DNA of 9,003 nt, taken from the NCBI GenBank assembly GCA_004556655.1, contig SFGF01000102.1:1-9003 (forward strand), read 5' to 3'. The notes below the pieces were generated by a model that saw only the letters and a program-made list of their open reading frames with translations, did no database searches and was not told the DNA's origin. The DNA comes from Lachnospiraceae bacterium. GTDB lineage: Bacteria > Bacillota > Clostridia > Lachnospirales > Lachnospiraceae. Shown piece after piece: positions 5,797-9,003 of the stretch (position 1 is its first letter; every line of letters begins with the position of its first letter). A program made the translations under genes and the position numbers.

Positions 5797-6189
5797 ATGG
5801 TTTCAGTAGATCAGGCGTATATGGTAGGGCATATGAAAAATGCCGATGGAAGTATCAATAACAAAAATGTAGTGCTGTCAGCAGCATGTGAAGCAGCGGA
5901 ACTGTTCCAGTGCATGATGTCAGTAAATCAGAAACTGGAGGACTGGCAGAGATTTAACCACACCTTGGAGCTGCATCTTAGAAGTGTGGAATGTGAGAAA
6001 ATCCATGATATCTGTCAGGCAGTATATGGAATGAAACATCCGTCCGATGAACTGGAAGGATTGTATCTGGCAAGAGAGGATGAACAGATATGCCTGCTGT
6101 ACTATCAGGTATTTGTAGGGATGCTGGAAATCAATATTAATTCAGCCGAAGTGCTGTACAAACAGAAGGAGGAAACAATCAATGAGTAA
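5797..6189 (+). CDS. Hypothetical protein, acidic and helical
   Basis: This is a 130-residue protein beginning MVSVDQAYMVGHMKNADGS. The ATG follows GAGGAGG with 8-nt spacing, 13 nt after ssb. Composition is acidic with many helices and five cysteines; no signal peptide, membrane segment or known motif is seen. Its stop overlaps the next start (6182) by 8 nt, so the genes are coupled in one operon with ssb. The position between ssb and the rep genes suggests a replication or maintenance accessory role, but the function is not recognised. Confidence 0.78.
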   Translation: MVSVDQAYMVGHMKNADGSINNKNVVLSAACEAAELFQCMMSVNQKLEDWQRFNHTLELHLRSVECEKIHDICQAVYGMKHPSDELEGLYLAREDEQICLLYYQVFVGMLEININSAEVLYKQKEETINE

Positions 6190-6439
6190 GATGGAGTATA
6201 TGCCGGTAGATTGTCTGCAGGTGCCGAAGGTGCTGTTCCAGATGGAAAAATACAAAAATCTGTCAAATACGGCAAAGATTTTATACAGCTTATTTCTGGA
6301 TCGTTTGAAATTTGCGGTGCAGAATGGTTGGGTAGATCATAACGGGGATCTGTTTGTTATCTATCCCAAAAGTGAAATGAGGAAAAACTTGAATACGACT
6401 CGGTATGGAGTAGATCAGGCAGTACAGGAACTGGTTTAG
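6182..6439 (+). pseudogene. RepA_N-like initiator paralogue broken by an in-frame TAG
   Basis: The 85-residue product begins MSKMEYMPVDCLQVPKVLFQ after AAGGAGGAAAC. It parallels the intact initiator at 7073: here VPKVLFQMEKYKNLSNTAKILYSLFLDRL...NGWVD, there IPKALFTEKEFASLSTDAKLLYGILLDRI...NGWID. The paralogue then meets TAG at 6437-6439. In the same frame the sequence continues VANLVRIIPNNGKANHFYINDI (6440-6505), which matches the end of the same domain (GLIERYRQG...PSVIYVKNF) in the intact protein. One nonsense codon therefore cuts the winged-helix domain. The open frame then runs on without a stop into the next gene. It may be a decayed duplicate, or a short regulator of replication made on purpose. 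Family call by direct comparison within the window. Confidence 0.7.
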
Positions 6440-6532
6440 GTTGCTAATCTGGTGCGTATCATTCCAAACAATGGAAAGGCGAACCACTTTTATATCAATG
6501 ATATTTATGAAAATGAGATGGAGGAAGAATCA

Positions 6533-7060
6533 ATGATGACATTAGATACTATTATGGCAAATATGCCGCTGGCTGAAAGAGAAATTATTATGGATAAGAT
6601 GGTGAAAGCATCCAGAGATATTTTGGAAACTATTGCGGATATGGGATATATTGATCAATATGAAACGTCTTTAACTGCAATGGAAAAGCGAGGATACCAG
6701 GATGAGCTTGGAGAGATGGATATTGATCAAATTGAGGCTGATGGATATGAGTTTGGCATGGATCTTGCATTTGGAATTCTGGAGGAAAATGAAAATAATC
6801 CTGCTCGTGTGTTAGATATTCAGAAATATGTGAACAGACAGTATGAAAGCTGTTCAAAAAAGAAGTTTATGAAGGTTCTGGAAACCCTCGTTCATGCGAT
6901 GGGGAATGATGAAGGTTTTATTGGTGATATGTATGCTTGTAACAAGAAGGCCAGAAATTATTATTTGGACGAAATGATTCAATCATTCAATTTTGTATTT
7001 GATGAGATGTGCCATGGTACAGGCAGTGCAACAAATTGTGATTTTGATGTAGAAGAGTAG
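6533..7060 (+). CDS. Strongly acidic protein, unknown function
   Basis: This is a 175-residue protein beginning MMTLDTIMANMPLAEREIIM. The ATG at 6533 has GGAGGA 7 nt upstream; the frame is open back to 6440, but that part matches the end of the broken RepA_N-like domain, so I place the start here. By my count it has 36 Asp/Glu and 16 Lys/Arg, giving a net charge near -20. It is mainly helical, with AREIIMDKMVKASRDILE-like amphipathic stretches and a C-terminal HGTGSATNCDFDVEE tail. It has no membrane segment or known motif. It lies between two RepA_N-like genes. A DNA-mimic or initiator-binding role is only speculation. Confidence 0.72.
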   Translation: MMTLDTIMANMPLAEREIIMDKMVKASRDILETIADMGYIDQYETSLTAMEKRGYQDELGEMDIDQIEADGYEFGMDLAFGILEENENNPARVLDIQKYVNRQYESCSKKKFMKVLETLVHAMGNDEGFIGDMYACNKKARNYYLDEMIQSFNFVFDEMCHGTGSATNCDFDVEE

Positions 7061-7072
7061 GAAAATATTATT

Positions 7073-7891
7073 ATGGCAGATTTTGAATATTTCAGAGCAG
7101 AAGAATCTGACCAGTTTTCTTTTTTCCGGATACCAAAAGCTCTGTTCACAGAAAAAGAGTTTGCAAGCCTGTCCACAGACGCAAAGCTCCTTTACGGAAT
7201 TCTGCTTGATCGAATCAGCCTGTCTAAGAAAAATGGCTGGATTGACAGTGATGGTTATGTCTATATCATTTACACGATCGCAGAATTGCAGGAGTTGTTG
7301 CGAATGTCGCATACGACAGTGACAAAGCTTCTATATGAGCTGGATAGTGTGCATGGGATTGGATTGATCGAGCGCTATCGGCAGGGGAATAATCGTCCCT
7401 CTGTCATATATGTGAAAAATTTTGTAAAACGGAGCAGAGGAAAGCCAGTAAGATACTTTGCTTCTGGAACGCCAGAAACTGGAAATCCAGACTGCAAGGA
7501 ATTGGAAATCCGGATTGCAAGAAACTGGAAGTCCGGAACGCAAAAAAATAGAAGTCCGGACTGCAAGAATCTGGATGGAAGTAATACTAAGATAAATAAG
7601 ACTGAAAAGAATCATACTGATAAGAGTAAGAGCAATACTCCCGCTTTGGAAGAAAAATTCAGTCAGTATGGTAGATTTAAAAATGTTGTTCTGTCGGAAG
7701 CTGAACTGCAGGAGTTGATGACGCTATTTCCATGGAATTACCAGAAACGGATTGATCATCTTTCTGTTTATATGAAATCCAGTGGAAAAGAGTATCAGAA
7801 CCATTTTGCAACAATCTGTCTTTGGGCAGAAAGGGATGGAACCAGGATAGGAATGGATAAATATGAATTTCAGGAAGGAGAAAGCCTGTGA
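7073..7891 (+). CDS. repA: RepA_N-type replication initiator
   Basis: This is a 272-residue initiator. Residues 15-116 form the RepA_N winged-helix domain (FFRIPKALFTEKEFASLSTDAKLLYGILLDRI, NGWIDSDGYVYIIYTIAELQELL, TTVTKLLYELD, GLIERYRQGNNRPSVIYVKNF). Residues 117-195 are a variable linker encoded by 23-bp DNA repeats. Residues 196-258 are a C-terminal domain (SQYGRFKNVVLSEAELQELMTLFPWNYQKRIDHLSVYMKSSGKEYQNHFATICLWAERD split here for reading) seen in plasmid and ICE initiators. RepA_N proteins bind origin repeats and start theta replication, and in this family the origin often lies inside the rep gene, as the repeats here suggest. The ribosome site (TAGGAAAA) is weak. The stop overlaps the DnaC gene, tying initiator and helicase loader together. 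Confidence 0.9.
   Translation: MADFEYFRAEESDQFSFFRIPKALFTEKEFASLSTDAKLLYGILLDRISLSKKNGWIDSDGYVYIIYTIAELQELLRMSHTTVTKLLYELDSVHGIGLIERYRQGNNRPSVIYVKNFVKRSRGKPVRYFASGTPETGNPDCKELEIRIARNWKSGTQKNRSPDCKNLDGSNTKINKTEKNHTDKSKSNTPALEEKFSQYGRFKNVVLSEAELQELMTLFPWNYQKRIDHLSVYMKSSGKEYQNHFATICLWAERDGTRIGMDKYEFQEGESL
7452..7575. repeat. 23-bp tandem iterons within repA, candidate replication origin
   Basis: Four clear 23-bp units lie end to end at 7475-7497, 7498-7520, 7521-7543 and 7544-7566, with a degenerate unit before (7452-7474, 15/23 to the third) and a partial one after (7567-7575). The shared core is GGAARTCCGGAYTGCAA; adjacent units match at 18-19 of 23 bases. The period is not a multiple of three, so the units are read in different frames and cannot be peptide repeats. 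Position inside a RepA_N gene matches the known location of iterons and oriV in this plasmid family. Confidence 0.8.
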
Positions 7892-8685
7892 TGGAAAACA
7901 AAGTAACAGCAGATTATCTGGACGAAGAGGGGTGTCTTCATTGTGGCACCTGTGGAAAAAGAAAACAGATGAAAGTCAGTCTGATGGGATTTGAGCATGT
8001 AGTGTCCTGTTTGTGCGAATGCGAGGTAAAAGCCAGGCAGGAACTGGATGAGAAGATGCAGTGGGAAGAAGCACAGCGGCAGCTTTATCAGAGAAAATCC
8101 GTCGGACTTCGGGAAAGAAGATTCTGGGAATGGAAATTTGAAAATGACAATGGAAGCAACCAGAAGATACTAATCGCCAGGCAGTATGTAGAAAACTGGA
8201 CAGATATGAAGAGAAAAAATGTAGGATTGCTTTTGATGGGACGGGTTGGAACCGGGAAGAGCTTTTTTGCAGGCTGTATTGCAAATGCACTTTTGGAACA
8301 GGGAGAACGTGTCATGATGACAAATTTTTCCAGAATCTTAAATGAAATGACCAGCTATCAGGCAGATAAGAACCAGATTATACAAAATCTTGTGGATTAT
8401 CCGCTGCTGATTATTGATGACTTGGGAATAGAACGAAATTCCGAGTTTGCTTTGGAGCAGGTCTATAATGTGATAGACAGCCGCTATTGTAAAATGCTTC
8501 CGCTGATCATAACAACGAATCTGGGACTGAATGAAATGAAATCCACAGATTTGGATACTGCCCATCAGCGCATTTACAGTAGAATACTTGAAATGTGTGT
8601 TCCCATCTATTGTGGTGGAGAAGATAAGAGAAAAGAAGAAGGGACAGAAAAACTCGTACAGGTGCAGAACCTGATTACCGGTTAA
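7891..8685 (+). CDS. DnaC/IstB-like helicase loader AAA+ ATPase
   Basis: This is a 264-residue protein. The ATG at 7891 overlaps the repA stop; a GTG at 7888 is in frame one codon earlier and closer to AAGGAG (7 versus 10 nt), so either could be used. The N-terminal cysteine cluster (C15, C18, C21, C40, C42, C44) is a probable zinc site as in Firmicute DnaC-like loaders. The AAA+ domain has Walker A GRVGTGKS (117-124), Walker B LLIIDD (172-177), sensor I TTN (208-210) and the arginine-finger-like R231 in YSRI. It should load the host replicative helicase at the origin opened by RepA. ATP-dependent and cytosolic. An IstB transposition role is unlikely, as no transposase is nearby. Confidence 0.9.
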   Translation: MENKVTADYLDEEGCLHCGTCGKRKQMKVSLMGFEHVVSCLCECEVKARQELDEKMQWEEAQRQLYQRKSVGLRERRFWEWKFENDNGSNQKILIARQYVENWTDMKRKNVGLLLMGRVGTGKSFFAGCIANALLEQGERVMMTNFSRILNEMTSYQADKNQIIQNLVDYPLLIIDDLGIERNSEFALEQVYNVIDSRYCKMLPLIITTNLGLNEMKSTDLDTAHQRIYSRILEMCVPIYCGGEDKRKEEGTEKLVQVQNLITG

Positions 8686-8697
8686 TCTGTCTTTTTT
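8673..8697 (+). terminator. Weak possible terminator after the helicase loader
   Basis: GATTA (8673-8677) can pair with TAATC (8683-8687), followed by TGTC and six T residues (8692-8697). The stem is only 5 bp, so termination would be inefficient and partial read-through to the next operon is likely. Confidence 0.3.
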
Positions 8698-8717
8698 CAT
8701 TAAAGGGGGTGGTTGCC

Positions 8718-8744
8718 ATGATTACAGATCTGGACAGCAGTTGA
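8718..8744 (+). other. Eight-residue mini-ORF before pcfB
   Basis: ATG at 8718 follows AAAGGGGGTGG and encodes MITDLDSS then TGA. The ribosome site is strong for so short a frame. It may be a leader peptide, a remnant of a lost gene, or chance. Confidence 0.25.
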
Positions 8745-8766
8745 ATCGCTGAAAGGAGGGAAAATC

Positions 8767-9003
8767 ATGCAGGAAGAGGTAACTCAGAAAACGGTCACGT
8801 TCTGTATTCGGGCTACTAAGATTACGGCAGACCTGTTGAAAAAGGTTCTTGTTGCGTATCTGCGTCATCAGAAGCAGAAATCAGTAGAGAAGAAAGCACA
8901 GAAAAATCAGCCGAAACAGGGAAAGGTCACGGTAAAAGAGCTGGCAAAACAAAATGCCGGGATGGTCAATATCGAGATCACAAATAAGAATATCAAGTCC
9001 TTT
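8767..9003 (+). CDS. PcfB-like conjugation protein, N-terminal part
   Basis: The first 79 residues (MQEEVTQKTVTFCIRATKIT...) run off the right edge of the window. The ATG follows AAAGGAGGG with 6-nt spacing. The pattern TVTFCIRATKITADLLKKVLVAYL, a basic linker, then QGKVTVKELAKQNAGMVNIEITNKNIKSF fits the PcfB family (DUF3801), a relaxosome accessory protein acting beside relaxase and the VirD4/PcfC coupling protein. It marks the start of the conjugation block and supports reading the window as one end of an ICE. Confidence 0.85.
   Translation, partial: MQEEVTQKTVTFCIRATKITADLLKKVLVAYLRHQKQKSVEKKAQKNQPKQGKVTVKELAKQNAGMVNIEITNKNIKSF

Noticed and set aside
6437..6439. Recoded or read-through TAG in the RepA_N paralogue.
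   Set aside because: No nearby recoding element or suppressor gene is seen, and other genes in the window show no internal TAG; a nonsense mutation is simpler.
7475..7566. The tandem repeats in repA considered as a CRISPR array or a repetitive peptide.
   Set aside because: There are no spacers, units are contiguous and 23 bp long, and the frame shifts between units, so neither explanation fits.

Overview
The window looks like low-to-mid GC Firmicute DNA, most likely from a Clostridia/Lachnospiraceae gut bacterium. The evidence is the strong GGAGG-type ribosome binding sites, tight ATGA-type gene overlaps, a clostridial-style GuaA C-terminus and mobile genes typical of Tn1549/CTn-like conjugative elements. 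The host and family assignments are inference from protein and operon style; no database was searched.

Layout. (1) 1-398 is the 3' end of guaA (GMP synthase), a well-known integration site for islands and integrative conjugative elements (ICEs). (2) 399-589 is a short att-like region with two TTGGCAACG direct repeats one helical turn apart and a bidirectional terminator. (3) 590-2262 is an integration-control module: an XRE repressor on the minus strand, a divergent promoter region with paired inverted repeats, an excisionase-like small HTH protein, and a tyrosine integrase cut off just after its first catalytic arginine. (4) 2262-2540 is non-coding and rich in inverted repeats. It resembles, block by block, the region just downstream of guaA, so it may be the end of a second, related element that interrupted the integrase. 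(5) 2561-4845 is a partition block: parA, parB, two tiny ORFs and a small membrane protein, closed by a strong terminator. (6) 4973-8685 is a replication block: a Cys-rich protein, SSB, an unknown protein, a broken RepA_N-like paralogue, an acidic unknown protein, an intact RepA_N-type initiator and a DnaC-type helicase loader. (7) 8767-9003 is the start of a PcfB-like gene, normally the first gene of a conjugation operon next to the VirD4/PcfC coupling protein.

How it works together (inference). This is the maintenance and replication half of an ICE that behaves like a plasmid while excised. ParA/ParB would segregate it, RepA would open an origin, DnaC would load the host helicase and SSB would coat single strands. 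The best single observation is a set of 23-bp tandem repeats inside the repA coding sequence. Because 23 is not a multiple of 3, the repeats pass through all three reading frames, so they are conserved as DNA and not as peptide. This matches iterons of a replication origin embedded in the initiator gene, as known for RepA_N plasmids. Other notable signals are a perfect 27-nt palindrome inside parB, an in-frame stop breaking a second RepA_N-like gene, and a probable nested insertion at guaA.
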